Shown one piece after another: positions 7,968 to 18,736 of a DNA stretch of 20,059 nucleotides; the first letter of the stretch is position 1, and each line of letters opens with the position of its first letter. The notes under the pieces are model-generated. The model had not been told where the DNA came from. It worked only from the letters and a program-made list of their open reading frames with translations, and did no database searches. The stretch comes from Russula earlei (Eukaryota > Basidiomycota > Agaricomycetes > Russulales > Russulaceae): contig JAGFNK010000848.1 of NCBI GenBank assembly GCA_025769875.1, forward strand, positions 1 to 20,059, read 5' to 3'. The position numbers and the translations under genes are program-made.

Positions 7968-8280
7968 ATGGCGTACTGCGAGCGTTGCGAGAGGTCGTTT
8001 CCGCACGATCGGGTTCACGAATAGCACCAAGAGGACTCGCACAGTCACTGGCTCTGCGACTCTTGCGACCTCGACTTTGCGAGCGAGGAGAGTCTAGAGC
8101 AACATTAGACTGCGACCGGCACTTTATTTCAACACATAGAGGCCAAGCGTTGGTGCTGAGAAGGCTTTCTGATGAGAATCTTGTGGTCGCGTTAGGAGAG
8201 CAAAGAGTGAATAGATTGATAATTTTCGGGAGAAGCCGATCAAAGAAACGTTTCCGGTATTCGGATTTCCGTGCTTGTTG
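7968..8280 (+). pseudogene. Decayed C2H2 zinc-finger gene remnant
   Basis: The frame from the ATG at 7968 reads like the start of a basidiomycete C2H2 zinc-finger protein. It has a CERCERSFPHDR segment (C-x2-C), then HQEDSHSHWLC, then CDSCDLDFASEESLEQH, which gives C-x2-C-x12-H, and later FQHIEAKRWC. In-frame stops interrupt it at 8022-8024 (TAG), 8106-8108 (TAG) and 8157-8159 (TGA). A later frame gives EKAF followed by two stops and RRAKSE, also finger-like. Family knowledge: such proteins carry many consecutive fingers and bind nucleic acid; here only two or three degraded fingers remain. It ends just before the F-box gene. No introns explain the stops. CpG is still high, so decay is not of the transposon type. 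I am fairly sure of the family and sure that it is not intact. Confidence 0.7.
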
Positions 8281-8298
8281 AACGTCGACGACACACGA

Positions 8299-10159
8299 AT
8301 GAAGCTGAGCTTGCTCGACCTGCCCCTCGAGATTCTCTCCGAAATCCTCACTCACCTCGACCACCTCTCCATCCTCCGATCTTCTGCCGTGCGCCTTCCT
8401 CACTCGCGCCCATGTTTCCCCCCCACTCACTTACGTCTTTAGGTTTGCAAGCAGTTGCACGCCCTCGTCACCTCCTCCCTCCTCCTTCAATACCGCATCG
8501 AGCTAGCGGCAGACGGACTCGTGGATGGACCACCGGGCGGACCCGCCTCGACGACCGCGGCACGAATGGAGCTCCTGCTGGAGCGGCGCGCCGCCTGGCG
8601 AGCCCTGCGCCCCAGCCGACGAGCCGCGGTGGCGCTAGCGGGGCATTGCCACGCGTACGAGCTCGTGGGGGGCCTGTTCGCCAAGGCGCTCGAAGAGTTC
8701 GGCGCGGCGCGCAGGCTCGTCGCCTCGTGGTTGCCGAGCAACGCGGCGGGTGAGACGCGCCTCGTCGTGGACGACCTCGGCGTGCGCATCAAGGACTTTG
8801 CGCTCGACCCCGCCCAGGACCTCATCGTCCTCCTCGAGCACCGTCCCGCGGTCGGTCCCATTGCCAGCACGAGCTCCTCCGCCGCGGCCGCGGACATCCG
8901 CGTGCACCTCAGGAAGCTCAGCGCCGGTGCCGTCGCTCCCCACCCGGCTGCGAGGAACCCCGTGCTGTGTCGGCATGGGCTGGGGCCGGTTCATGGGTGC
9001 ATGATACAGATCGTCGAAGACGTTGTGGGGATGTACTTTTGGATGCCTTTTCACGGCGTGCTCATCTGGAACTGGATGACCGGAGAGGAACTCGTCGTGC
9101 GTCTTTCCGTCGCCGTGTCTCGCCGTTCAACCCACTCGTGATATATCTATTCCTCAGTTCATTCAAGACAACCAGGCTCCTGATCGCATCTGGGACTTTT
9201 CCTTCCTGTCACCGCGGGTGTACATGGTCACGACGCTCAAGGACGGTGGCGAGATCCGGATCTACAGTTTTGCAAACTCGTCCTCTCCCAAGCGGCCGCT
9301 GCACGTCGCCACGTTGCACCTCCCCCCGCCGTACAATCATCGCGGGCTGCTCGAGCTGACGACGACGACGGGCCCATTCCTCGCATGCCCACCGGCCAAC
9401 ATGCCGTTCGCGTCAGGGCGCGATGCGCGAGTTCACGTCTTTACCCTGCATCATGATCCGGCGGCGCAACTGGGACGATGGCGGCCCGCATGTTTCGTGG
9501 TGCACAACCGGACGCTGATGCAATACGTGGACGTCTATCGAGAGGAAGTGGGCGCGGCAGACGAGCCGTGGGAGCATTGGGGTCCAAATGGGACACGCTT
9601 CTTCGTGCTCGCGATCGGGTTCCAGTGGCTTCGGTGAGTTTTTGATGAGGGGGCATCTTCTCCGTCCTATCCCCGCGCCTGCGTGTTCCCACGTTGATGC
9701 AAAGTATGGCTCGGTGGGGCCGGTTCACGACAGATACGTGCACGGGACGCGCGTGGTGTGCCCCGTGCTGCAGCCGACGGGCGAAAGCCGGGCGGAGGTT
9801 CTCGACTTTAATGTGCACGCGTCGCGGGCTCTCACGGCGGGGGAAAGACTCGCGGCGACGCGTCTGGGGATCGACCCAGAGCGGCGGCCAGAGGGCGCGA
9901 GACTGGTTTGCGAGCCGTCTGTGTTCTCCTCGGGGATGGTGTTTGCGAAAGAGGTCGTGACGGCGTTGCCGTATTACACCGTTCCCGCGCCGGGGCAACG
10001 CGAGCATTATGTCGGATACATGATTGACGAGCAGAGGCTGCTCGGACTCAAGGCGCGTTGTTGCCCTCGCGTCGTGCATCTCTTTAAGAGCTTTTATTTG
10101 ATCAGGCCAGTCCGTTTACTGATGGCGACCTCGGTGATGTGGACGTGTACACGTTCTGA
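8299..10159 (+). CDS. F-box protein, 530 residues, five exons
   Basis: Exons: 8299-8388, 8443-9096, 9158-9633, 9734-10052, 10106-10159. They join in phase to 1593 nt. Residues about 3-45 form an F-box: LLDLPLEILSEILTHLDHLSI, then a hydrophobic VCKQLHALV segment after intron 1, with the LPxE start typical of the motif. Family knowledge: F-box proteins bind Skp1 and deliver substrates to SCF ubiquitin ligases. The rest (about 480 residues) has Trp- and Gly-rich segments such as WEHWGPNGTRFF and RYVHGTRVV and may form a beta-propeller-like fold, but I see no clean WD or kelch repeat. The reading ends GDLGDVDVYTF. Introns 1-3 have GT-AG ends; the last must use GC-AG to keep the frame. Intron 3 uses a distal acceptor at 9733, chosen because the nearer AG at 9704 breaks the frame. 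The start ATG gives the F-box at once. The target is unknown. Confidence 0.85.
10053..10105 (+). other. GC-AG intron, last intron of F-box gene
   Basis: The donor is AAG|GCGCGT and the acceptor TTTGATCAG, 53 nt apart, the usual size for this gene's introns. Only this choice joins LLGLK to the in-frame end GDLGDVDVYTF-stop. GT donors nearby are out of phase or leave an intron of only about 32-35 nt. Without splicing, the frame would run on to 10325 through unlikely sequence. Confidence 0.65.
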
Positions 10160-10907
10160 GCTGTTCGTGGGGCAAGGTACGTCTTATACCCATTGCGGCA
10201 AGGTACGTTGCTTATTCCCGGCAGGCGACCGTGAGGCATCGGTGGCTCGGTTCCCCCTGTTCCTTTATGTTGAACACGCGGAAGCTACTTTGATGACGCA
10301 GAAGGGACGGATTGCTCGATCGTGATCTGAGCGTTGCGCTGTGGTCTTCCATCCAAGAGGCGGCGGTTGCTACGCTAGGATGATTTATTATTTACTTACG
10401 ATCGTAATGTTGATCTGGTAGCACGTGTAAGTTTTTGCAGTAAAACAAGGCATTTGTTGTCAAGATGCCGTACAGCGATATTCCCTCCGGTGACATGTTG
10501 AAGTGTGCCGTCGTCAAGTCTCTGAAATCCCGTCCCTTTTTTTTACCCGAATTTATAGTTGGGTGCCTCACGAAAACACGAGGTTCTCCTTGTCCCGTCC
10601 TCGAACGACGACCCCCCCCCCAAAAAAAAAAATTCAAAAAGCTGCCTGCCTCGAGGCAACCAACCGAACACGAGGCAGCGTGTTTGGCATCAACACCACC
10701 AGCCACGCCCCCACCATCCTCGAGGGTCTCTTATCTCCTTCCCCCCTCCTCCCTCCATCCCACAAAATCCCGCAAAAATAGACAACAAACGGCCCTCTCT
10801 CCCCTGGACCTCTCCGTCGTCGCGATACCTCCGTCAATCCCTCCCCTTTCTTTTTAAACCCTTCTTTGCTTGAGCAGTACCTGTACACCTCTATCTTACT
10901 TTCGATC
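10160..10907. other. Intergenic: F-box 3' end and next promoter
   Basis: No gene is supported. A GGCAAGGTACGT motif occurs twice about 26 bp apart near 10172 and 10198. A C-run followed by an A-run lies at about 10609-10631. From about 10720 the sequence is strongly pyrimidine-rich and leads to TTTTTAAACC (10851-10860), a TATA-like element about 50 bp before the ATG at 10908. This CT-rich layout is common in fungal promoters. Confidence 0.5.
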
Positions 10908-13900
10908 ATGGCACGCTTATCCCCGTCCTCTAATAATAACACCCCCGCCGACCAACGCACACCCCCACACGACGCCGACGACGACGCCGACAACAATGAG
11001 AACAATGATCATGACCGCCCCAGCCGACGGATCGGTAGCCCCGACGATATCGACGTCGACCTTCCTCGCGCCGCCGCCGTCGCACCGGGCCAGCCTTCCC
11101 CCGTGTCGACCTCGAGCGAGGGATACCCCTCCTGGCTTCCCAAGCGACCCCCGCCCCCAGCTCCAGGTTCGACCCTCCACTCGCTCAGCACGCACATGAT
11201 ATTCGGCTCCGATGCCGCCGGCCCTGCCGATCCGTTCCCAGGAACGTCAACGACGGCGGCGGGGGGCAGCCTCGGCGAGGAACGCCTCCGACAACAGACG
11301 CCCGTGCCTTTCGCGGGCGGGCGCAAACCCACGCCGCGCTCCGTGCGCATCGTGAGCGTGCAAGACTCCAACGCCTCCGCCTCTGGGGCGGGCGCGGGTG
11401 CGGGTGCAGGCAGCGCCGCTGGCAGCGGCCCGCGCAGGCAACCGACGGATCGGACGACGCGGGTAAGCAGCAGTACCGATGCCGCCCCTCCTCATCCTCG
11501 CTTTCCTTCCCTGCCCTTCCTCCCATTTCTCTTCCGTTCGCGCGTGTGGTCCCGCGCGTCTGCCTCTGCCATCGGAAGACCCTCGCCCACGCTGCTTTCT
11601 TCTTCCCAGACACCGGATGCCCGCCTCCGTGTCGCCATCGCGGCACCGCCCAAGTTTCGCTCCCCCGGCCTCCACCTCGAGCTTCTGCGCGACCCGTCCT
11701 GGAAGACGCGCCTCCACTTTTATCTATTTCCCCTCTTCGTCCTCGCCCACGTGCCCCTCCAGACTTATCTCGATTTTAATGCCGTGTTCATCCTGATCGA
11801 GTGAGTCGCCGCGCCTTGCCACTTTTCTCACATTAATCTGTCCCCGTTCAGGGCGGCCAAGTTCCCGAATCCCGACGCCCCCGGAGTGCCCGGTTCTGGT
11901 CGTAACTGGGTCTTGGGCGCCGTCGCATACATCGCATGCTGGATCATCTGGATGTTCGCCGTCGTTCTTGGCTACGAGTTCATCTACTCTTTCTATCGTC
12001 GTTGGCGCTTCCGTGAGTGTGCTGAACACGTCCGTTCGACGTCTAGAACTTTTCACTTACGCCCCGTCGTCCTTCCGTTCGCTGCCTCCAGGTCGTCCTC
12101 TCATCCTTCCAGTCTACCTCTCCTCCCCGGCTTTCAACTTTGTCGCAATGTCGTCCTACAACCACTTTTGCTTCCTCCAGCATATACGCGCCTCGGCATT
12201 CCCCAACGTCAACCCGAGCGCCGTCCTCCCATCCACCGAGGGCTCGCTGCGCGACGCGCTCGCAGAGACGTGCTACTTTTATGCCCAGAACCTTCCCACG
12301 ATCGTGACGCTCCTCCCCCGCGCAGGCTTGGCCCTCGCGCTCCTCCTCTCGTTCTTCAGTCCAGAGAATCTCCCTGGTGGGTTGAATCTCTCCGACGTTG
12401 ATCAGAGCATCGCGCGCCGCGATGGAACTTTCTTCAACAAGAGCACAGGCGCTCTTTCAGGTTATGCCAAAGGCGTCTTGATCGCCAATGTCGCCTGGGC
12501 GGCATGGAGAACCCTCGTCCTCCTGCTCAGCTGGTACCGTACCCCCCCCTTTTTTATTTCTTCGAAAGAGGTGACCCTAAATTCATTTTGATCGTAGGGC
12601 CGGTCTCTGGATGTTAAGCGGGTATGGCTGTGCGGGCCTCTGCGGGCCTCGCTCACGTTGGGAGGAGGAGGAAATCGGACGTACGGTTTCGATCCATAGC
12701 GAAAAGTCAGAGTCGGGCTTGGGCCCCGCCGTGGGCGCCCGTGGCGTCGACACGCTTCCGTGGAGCTGGAAAGAATGCACTCTGCTGCGTGTGCATGAAG
12801 CATACGAGTTTTGCCTAACGCTTCGCGCACCCCGCACCGAGAAATCGGCAGAGCATCCCCCCGAAGGTGGTTTCGAAGGCATCGAGAAGGTATTTGCCGC
12901 GGTTGGGCTTGGCGGTGCTACACAACCGCCACAGGGTCGCAGGGGCAAGCTCTCGCGAGACCTCTTCGAGGGCCCACAGGACACTCCGTCGCGCAAGAGC
13001 AGCGCAGCAAATGGTCATGGTAACGGTCACGAGGTCGTAGCGCCTCCACCAGAGGCTCTTGTGCACGAAACGACCAAGACTGAAGGCGACAAGAGCGCCC
13101 CGCTTAAGACCTTGCCGTATCCGTTCCCCGGCTTTGGTCCGCGAGAAAGCAGCGAGCAAGAGCAGATCCCGTTCCCGCCATCGCCCCCTGTACCCGATGA
13201 TGGTGTGGAAGGAGAGCATGAGGAGGGTGAAGGGGAGGGGGAGGAGGGGGACATCGTATTTGAGGTCGAAGTGGAAGGGGAAGAAGAGGGAGAGGAAGTC
13301 CATCCCCGGTCAAGCGAGGAGCCATCGTCGTTCTCTGGCCGCGCCTCCAATTCACTCTCGAGCCTCGGTCAACCCATCTCCAGCCGCTACCCATTCTCAT
13401 TCCGTCACCCGGCTCGCGGAGGAAGCATGTCATCCACCGGTTCGCCTCCCTTTGCTTTTTCGCGTGCAACTGCGACGCCGAAAAGCAAGAAGAGCACGTC
13501 AACGCGAGCGTCCCACGAGACACGCAGCACTGGCAACATCGAGACGGCGTCTTCATCGCACTCTGGTGGTTCCCCCATCTCACCCGTCGCTCCTAGCTCG
13601 TCCGCGCCAAGTCCACAGGACGTCACGCGTGGCATGCCGATGCCTCCACGACACCCAGCGGCCGGTGCCGGCGGGCGCCAGCGTCCAGCCACTGCTCCTG
13701 ATCAGGTCTCCCCGACGCCGGCGGGTGGCCTTACGGCTACGCGGCCTCGACAAACATTTGAGGAACATCGACATCTGCGCCCGGATAGCATGGGCTCGGA
13801 GATACTACCAGAGTCGGACCGCGAGGACGACCGGGCGTCCCGCTCGGGTCAGCCTTCGCCCGATGGCTCGCTCGAGGCGCGCGAGCGCGAGGACTCTGTC

Positions 13901-14974
13901 GGCCTTCTCTCTGCCCCGTCCTCGCAGCCGAGTCCCAGGGCGTCCCTTTTGGGTTCACGCAACGGCAGCGCGACCTCGCTCACGCGGATCGGGACCGCTT
14001 TTCGTCCACGCTCCCGTTCGCGGAACACAAGCTCGGGCTCAGGCACAGGTAGTGGCGCGAGCTCACGGCACAACTCGCACGTATCGCTCTCGAGCGTGTC
14101 GCTTGCGCAGAGTCGCGCGCGCGCGCAGAGCCTTATACAGACCATCGGTGGCGCCTCGCGATCCAGCATCGAGCTTGTCTTTGGGCGCGCCTCGCAGCCG
14201 TCAGGTCTCGCCGCCGGCGCCGTGCGTCTCGGAGACTCGTCGGACGCGGATGGGAGCGAGGGCGCGCTGAGCAACCCGGAGAACCACACGTTTGGCTTGC
14301 CCGTCGTCGGCGGAGCCGGAAGCATGCTGCTACCGCGCCGCGCTGGGGCGCGCGCGCGCACGCTAGATAGCGATGGACGCTCTTCGGCATCGTCGTCTTC
14401 CGCGGCTGCTGCCGCGACGTCCGCGTCTCAGTCTGGGCTTGCGAGGGCTGCGGTCGCGACGCGCGTGCGCAGCTCGTCGTCCTTGTCGTCTGAGAGGAGA
14501 GCGCTCGTGCGGGCACAAGAGCAGCAGCAGCGTCAGGATCTGCCGCAGCCCGACCAGCGGTCACACTCGCAGTCTCAACCGCCGTCGCCGTCGGTCTTGG
14601 CACAGTCGGTGACGTCTGAGGACACGACGAGCGGGTCGACTAGAACGCAGACGCAGGCCATGTGGTCGCAGGCACCCTCGCAAGTGCAAACGCGGGCGCA
14701 GACGCCCGTCGGCGTACCGATCCCTCTTCCCGCGTCCGAGTCGATACCCGCACCACCGCCGCCAGCATCATCATCATCGCCATCGTCACCTCCTCTCCCC
14801 ACGACAACGGTAGCATCGCATCCCGGGGACGTGAGCTCGGCGCCGACCTCGTTCGTGACGACGCCGCCGACGATCGTCAGCCATACCACGGATTCGGGCG
14901 GGCAATCGCCGGGGAGTCATGGTGGTGTAGAACACTACGCGCCGCCGCACACGCGAGCATTTACGCCCCACTGA
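10908..14974 (+). CDS. Multispanning membrane protein with long disordered tail
   Basis: Exons: 10908-11462, 11610-11800, 11852-12012, 12092-12533, 12598-14974, joining in phase to 1241 residues; all four introns are GT-AG. Residues 1 to about 205 are hydrophilic, Asp/Asn- then Pro/Ser/Gly-rich, without a signal peptide. Hydrophobic segments follow at about 219-248 (FYLFPLFVLAHVPLQTYL), 268-297 (WVLGAVAYIACWIIWMFAVV), 369-391 and 428-460, with a fifth, amphipathic one possible at 304-332. A NKST N-glycosylation sequon lies in the loop between the last two. From about 480 to the end the protein is Ser/Pro/Arg-rich and probably disordered, with a Glu/Gly acidic run near 652-685 and poly-Ser/Ala and Gln-rich patches. 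I do not recognise the family. Databases may label such fungal proteins proteophosphoglycan-like because of the Ser-rich tail, which says nothing of function. A membrane-anchored scaffold or receptor is possible. The start is the first ATG after the TATA-like site. Confidence 0.75.
11463..11609 (+). other. Intron whose retention keeps the frame open
   Basis: The first intron of the membrane-protein gene has donor GTAAGC and acceptor CTTCTTCCCAG and is strongly pyrimidine-rich. It is 147 nt long, divisible by three, and has no in-frame stop, so an unspliced message would add 49 residues to the hydrophilic region before the first membrane segment. The other introns of the gene are shorter (51, 79 and 64 nt). 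Confidence 0.6.
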
Positions 14975-16002
14975 AAACGAGCCCCTCCCTCCGATTGAAA
15001 CTCCACCCTGCTGCGTGCATTTCTTGCTGTTCTTCCTCCAGAGGCCTTATTGCAACTGCTTTTTTTCTTCATTTCCCCTCGTTCTACACTCGCAATGCTC
15101 AAGTTCATCTCGACTCATGCACGTATTTAGTTGTTTATATTACTATTAGAAGTCTGCTTTTTATCTTACGATACTCGCCCCTTCCGCCGACCGCAACCTT
15201 CCCCCCGCTAACCTCCCCTTCCGCACCTCCTCCCCCCGTCTCCCAATCTTCCCCTTACAATGAACTCAACGAACATTCTGCTATTAAAGTCCTACATCTT
15301 ATGCTTTTACTTACGCGTACATGTGTTCCATTACTTTCACACATTCACCTCTTCTTCCCTCTACTCCGTTACCCCCTTTACCGCCTTCCTCCTTTGTCCC
15401 TTCATACGCACCCTCCGCAACCATCCTGTCACCCCCCACACCTTTGCTGTTATTCACAATGACACATCTGACGCCTTTTCATTCACGCGTTTTTTTTTTG
15501 CACTCGCACGTCGTCCTTGCTACACGAGCGATTGTTCGTAGCTCTCACCGCGCAAATATGACCAACATTGATTATGGAAAGGGCTTTGCGTTCCGTCCTC
15601 AGCCTTCAACGTTCGACCGTCCCAACGTGAATATAGACTTTAACCTCGTGCGTTCTGTGAGGTAAACGAACCACGGGGGGACAAAGACCACGCAGAACCG
15701 GACGGTGCTGACGAGCCAGGGTAAGAAGCACACATATTATTACATCTCCGGGTACATTGTATTTGAGTACGGTCATAAATAGCGTAATACGAGAGAATAG
15801 TAGCCGTCTAGCAGCCAGCTACCAAGAGACCCCAGAACGTCCTTCAATCGAGTCGACTTACATCCATGGCACGCTCATCCTCGTCCGCTTTCCCCGTCAA
15901 GCCCGAGCCGTTTCTTGATAGACAGTACACACATCCCCCCCCTCGCCCAATGCTTGCTGCCAACGCGATCCGGTTCGTCGGGACGTCGAGGGTCGCGACA
16001 CC
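14975..16002. other. Shared 3' intergenic region of two convergent genes
   Basis: Two convergent genes end here: the membrane-protein gene on the plus strand and the permease on the minus strand. The first about 560 bases are pyrimidine-rich; an ATTAAA at 15283-15288 is a candidate polyadenylation signal for the plus-strand gene. A 35-codon ORF from an ATG at 15558 to a stop at 15663-15665 is not supported by anything but its presence. CpG content is that of the gene island. Confidence 0.45.
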
Positions 16003-18395
16003 CTACGAGAACGGCAGGTACGACGACCGCCGTTTGCCGTTGTGCGCAGGCGGCGCGCCCGTGGTCTGCCTCAGCAGGGCGCCCGTGAGCCACGTGCGGG
16101 AGAGGAAGGGCCAGGACGCGAGGGAGAAGGCCAGGACGACGGCGACGGCGACGGGGGCGTAGTTGAACGTCAGCGCGTTGACCGGGTTGAGCTCCGGGAG
16201 GCAGAAGACGATCGTGATGAACGCCGTCCAGAGCAGGGCGACGATCGCGATCGGGTACGAGTACCTGCCGAGGTGGAAGGGCCCCCTCACGAATCGGTCC
16301 GCGTAGATGACGCGCAGGGCGATGGGCACCCCTGTGGGGGGAAGCCAAAAAGGGGTCAGCTTTGGTCGTGGATGTGTGGGAGATGGGAGGATGGGAACGA
16401 GATTATCGGATTGGGCGTGCGCACCGAAGGAGATGTAGAGCCCGATCGGGGCGATGGACAGCACGCCAGCGTAGGCGGAATAATCGCCGAGAATGGGCAG
16501 GGAGATGATGAAGCTCATGAGGCACACGAGCCAAACTGGGCGAACGAAGCAGATGGAAGGGAGAGGTCGTCGTCGTCGTCAGAGACAAGGGGCGAGAAAA
16601 GTAGGTCAAGGGACGAACCGGCATAAAGCGGGGTGCGCGTCCCCGGGTGGATTTTGCGAGAGAGCTGGCAGCCTGGGATGGCACCGTCACGACAAAAGGC
16701 ATACATCATTCGCGAATTGGACGCGATAGCAAATGTCCTGTCCACCGCGCAAGCACACAGGCGAAGAACGGTCAACATGGGATGGATGTGAACGTGGGCT
16801 CTAGCCTTACCCGCTCCAGAATGCCGCGCCAATGACGAACACCTATAAGGAACCGATATGGTCACGTCGTGTATATTAAGCATTTCATGAGACCGCCCAC
16901 CATTAAGACGATCGCGCCGTTCGGGCCAAGGGTGTCGAAGAATATCTGCGCCACTGAATTAAATGCAAAGGCGGTCGCGTCGTAATCTTGCATCGAGAAG
17001 AGCAAGGCCAAGATAAGGATCCAGCCAAGAAGTGCAGAGGCGCCGATGGAGGTGACGATGGCAATCGGTGCCGTCCTAGCCGCATTATGAGTCTCTTCGG
17101 TCATATACGCACTTGCATCGAAACCTGAAAACCAGTCAGAACAGACCTCTACGAGCCACGTGAGCTCCCACCTGTCAGCGCAGACAGGGCCATGTAAAGG
17201 CCGATGACCGCGACGTAGGCAGGGCTCGCACGTTGCGACCATCCAGGAGTGTCAATAGCAATGAAGGTATAATCGATAAATGTCCTGAATACGAAAGAGG
17301 CGGGCTGATGCACCGGGGCTTTTGCAAGGACGGCAATAACGACGCATCCTATGCCAAGGACCACCCATGGCACGGAGAGATTACTCAAGAACCTCAGAGT
17401 GCGCACCCCACAGGAGATGATCAATCCTGAATCCCGTTTTGTCAGCGCCTGGAAGGGACAGAGAAAGAATGCTACAGTACCTTGTGCGAAAAGGACCGCA
17501 ACAAAGACCCCGAGTGTCTGACCCGCGCTCGGTACCCAGTCTGTGTTGATAGCAGCCGCCACAGTGATAAAGGTGGCACAAGCAAAGCTGGCAAAAGAAA
17601 TGCGCGTCAGTTCGTTGATTTACGTGCTATCGCTACCCTTAAAACGAACCTTGTAGCGGCCGTCCTTGCAATCTGTCCAATAAGATTGAACCAACCCGTG
17701 ACCCATGACACGAACGGAGCATTTTGAGGATTCGAAAGCATGGCTGCCCAAAAATAGGGGCCGCCACTGGTCGGATATGCACTGCAAATCTCTGAAGCAG
17801 GCCGTCACAAACCCAATGCTTTTCGGAACGAACAAAGAGACGTGCCTGCCATAGCTAACCCGACAGACATCGTAAAAATGGCTTTTTTGAGAGAGGTGAA
17901 TGGCGGACTCTGAAGCGATAAGCGAAGGAGCTTACAGACGAAGAACCAGCCCCAAACCATAACGGCTGGCCCACCGGTTGTCTGCGATCCATCAGACAAG
18001 GTACAACAGCATATTCATCAAGGGGCGCTCACCAAACCGTAGTAGAACAGATAGGGGATACTGGTGAGGACACTGATTACCGAGAAGGAGACACCAAAGC
18101 TCTGTCGGGCGTATTCCATCAAAGATTGAACAATCGTAGTCGTTTCACATCTGCCTCACCTGGGATAAGGTCAAATCACGCCTGGTAGTAGTAAGGGTCA
18201 TAATTTGGGGAGGGTGAATAGGTTGAGTTGGACGCACCTGAGTTCTTGCGCATATCCCATCCTCTCTAGGGTGGCTTCATCGTCTGTTTGAGCACGTCCA
18301 ACCTCAACCTCTCGGATGCCTTTTGCCAGTGTGTTCGAGACTGCCGTGGTCTCGACCACCTTGGTACCAACGGTCGTCATGCACAAAGTGACCAT
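16003..18395 (-). CDS. Amino-acid/GABA/choline-type permease (APC family)
   Basis: Thirteen exons in minus order: 18395-18238, 18181-18160, 18101-18033, 17981-17936, 17881-17846, 17791-17650, 17587-17481, 17426-17172, 17124-16901, 16842-16811, 16737-16619, 16535-16425, 16331-16003. They total 1650 nt, 549 residues, close to the usual 520-580 of fungal GABA/choline/amino-acid permeases. The order of family segments is complete: ERMGYAQELRRDL before TM1, TTGGPAVMVWGW, AEICSAYPTSGGPYFW (about 111-125), FDASAYMTEETHNAARTAP (about 280-298), FAIASNSRMMYAFCRDGAIP, IGLYISFGVPIALRVIY, RGPFHLGRYSYPIAI and LPELNPVNALTFNYAPVAV, giving about twelve membrane helices. Family knowledge: proton-coupled uptake at the plasma membrane or vacuole; the substrate (GABA, polyamine, choline, other) cannot be read from sequence. 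Intron 5 is GC-AG and exon 2 is only 22 nt. A second in-frame ATG at 18380 is equally plausible; neither has a purine at -3. No stops or frameshifts: it appears functional. Confidence 0.9.
17792..17845 (-). other. GC-AG intron, intron 5 of the permease
   Basis: The donor reads GCAG|GCACGT and the acceptor GCTTCAG, 54 nt apart. It joins GLAMA and ICSAYPTSGG through a split Glu codon (G|AG), giving the family's AEICSA-type motif. The GT three bases further on is out of phase. The donor matches the known GC-AG consensus of strong AG|GC with purine-rich flanks. Confidence 0.8.
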
Positions 18396-18472
18396 GAAGC
18401 TTGAGGCAAAGCCACTCAGAGTCTGGGAGAGAAAGTGCTAGGCGCCTTCCCAGTCCATCAGTGGGGAGAGGA

Positions 18473-18483
18473 TATACTTATAG
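18473..18483 (-). promoter_or_regulatory. TATA-like element of the permease
   Basis: On the minus strand the sequence reads CCCTATAAGTATATCC, with TATAAGTATA about 80-90 bp before the ATG at 18395. The position suits a fungal core promoter with a short leader. No other strong TATA is near. Confidence 0.5.
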
Positions 18484-18736
18484 GGACCGAGGCGTAAGCC
18501 TGACACAGGCACCCTATCTCCTGAACCTGTATCAGTCGGGCATTGTGACATCTGACTGTGAATGTGGCGCAGTGTGCTATCAGTTTCAAGTTGCCAGGTT
18601 GCGCCCACCATGATTTGATCGATCTCTATTATGATACCGCGTCAATCACACTCCTTACTTTGGCGTACAAACAAACAGACCTGTTAAGCTGATGGGCGAG
18701 TGCTCCCGGACGGACGAGGGGAAGTTGAAGACAAAT

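Noticed and set aside
7442..8281. A 279-codon plus-strand ORF in the CpG-rich stretch
   Set aside because: No coherent protein character. Its second half overlaps the zinc-finger remnant in another frame, and high GC makes long chance ORFs common here.
9588..9733. Reading the F-box frame through from GGCAAAGTATGG as an exon
   Set aside because: The acceptor at 9704 leaves the wrong phase. Splicing 9633 to 9734 restores LRYVHGTRVV in frame.
13059..14270. A 403-codon Arg-rich ORF in another frame of the membrane-protein gene
   Set aside because: It is a shadow of the Ser-rich coding frame; the Arg-rich composition is what that frame gives when shifted.
15558..15665. Small 35-codon ORF between the convergent genes
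   Set aside because: Nothing but an ATG and a stop supports it. It lies in the likely 3' untranslated region of the neighbours.
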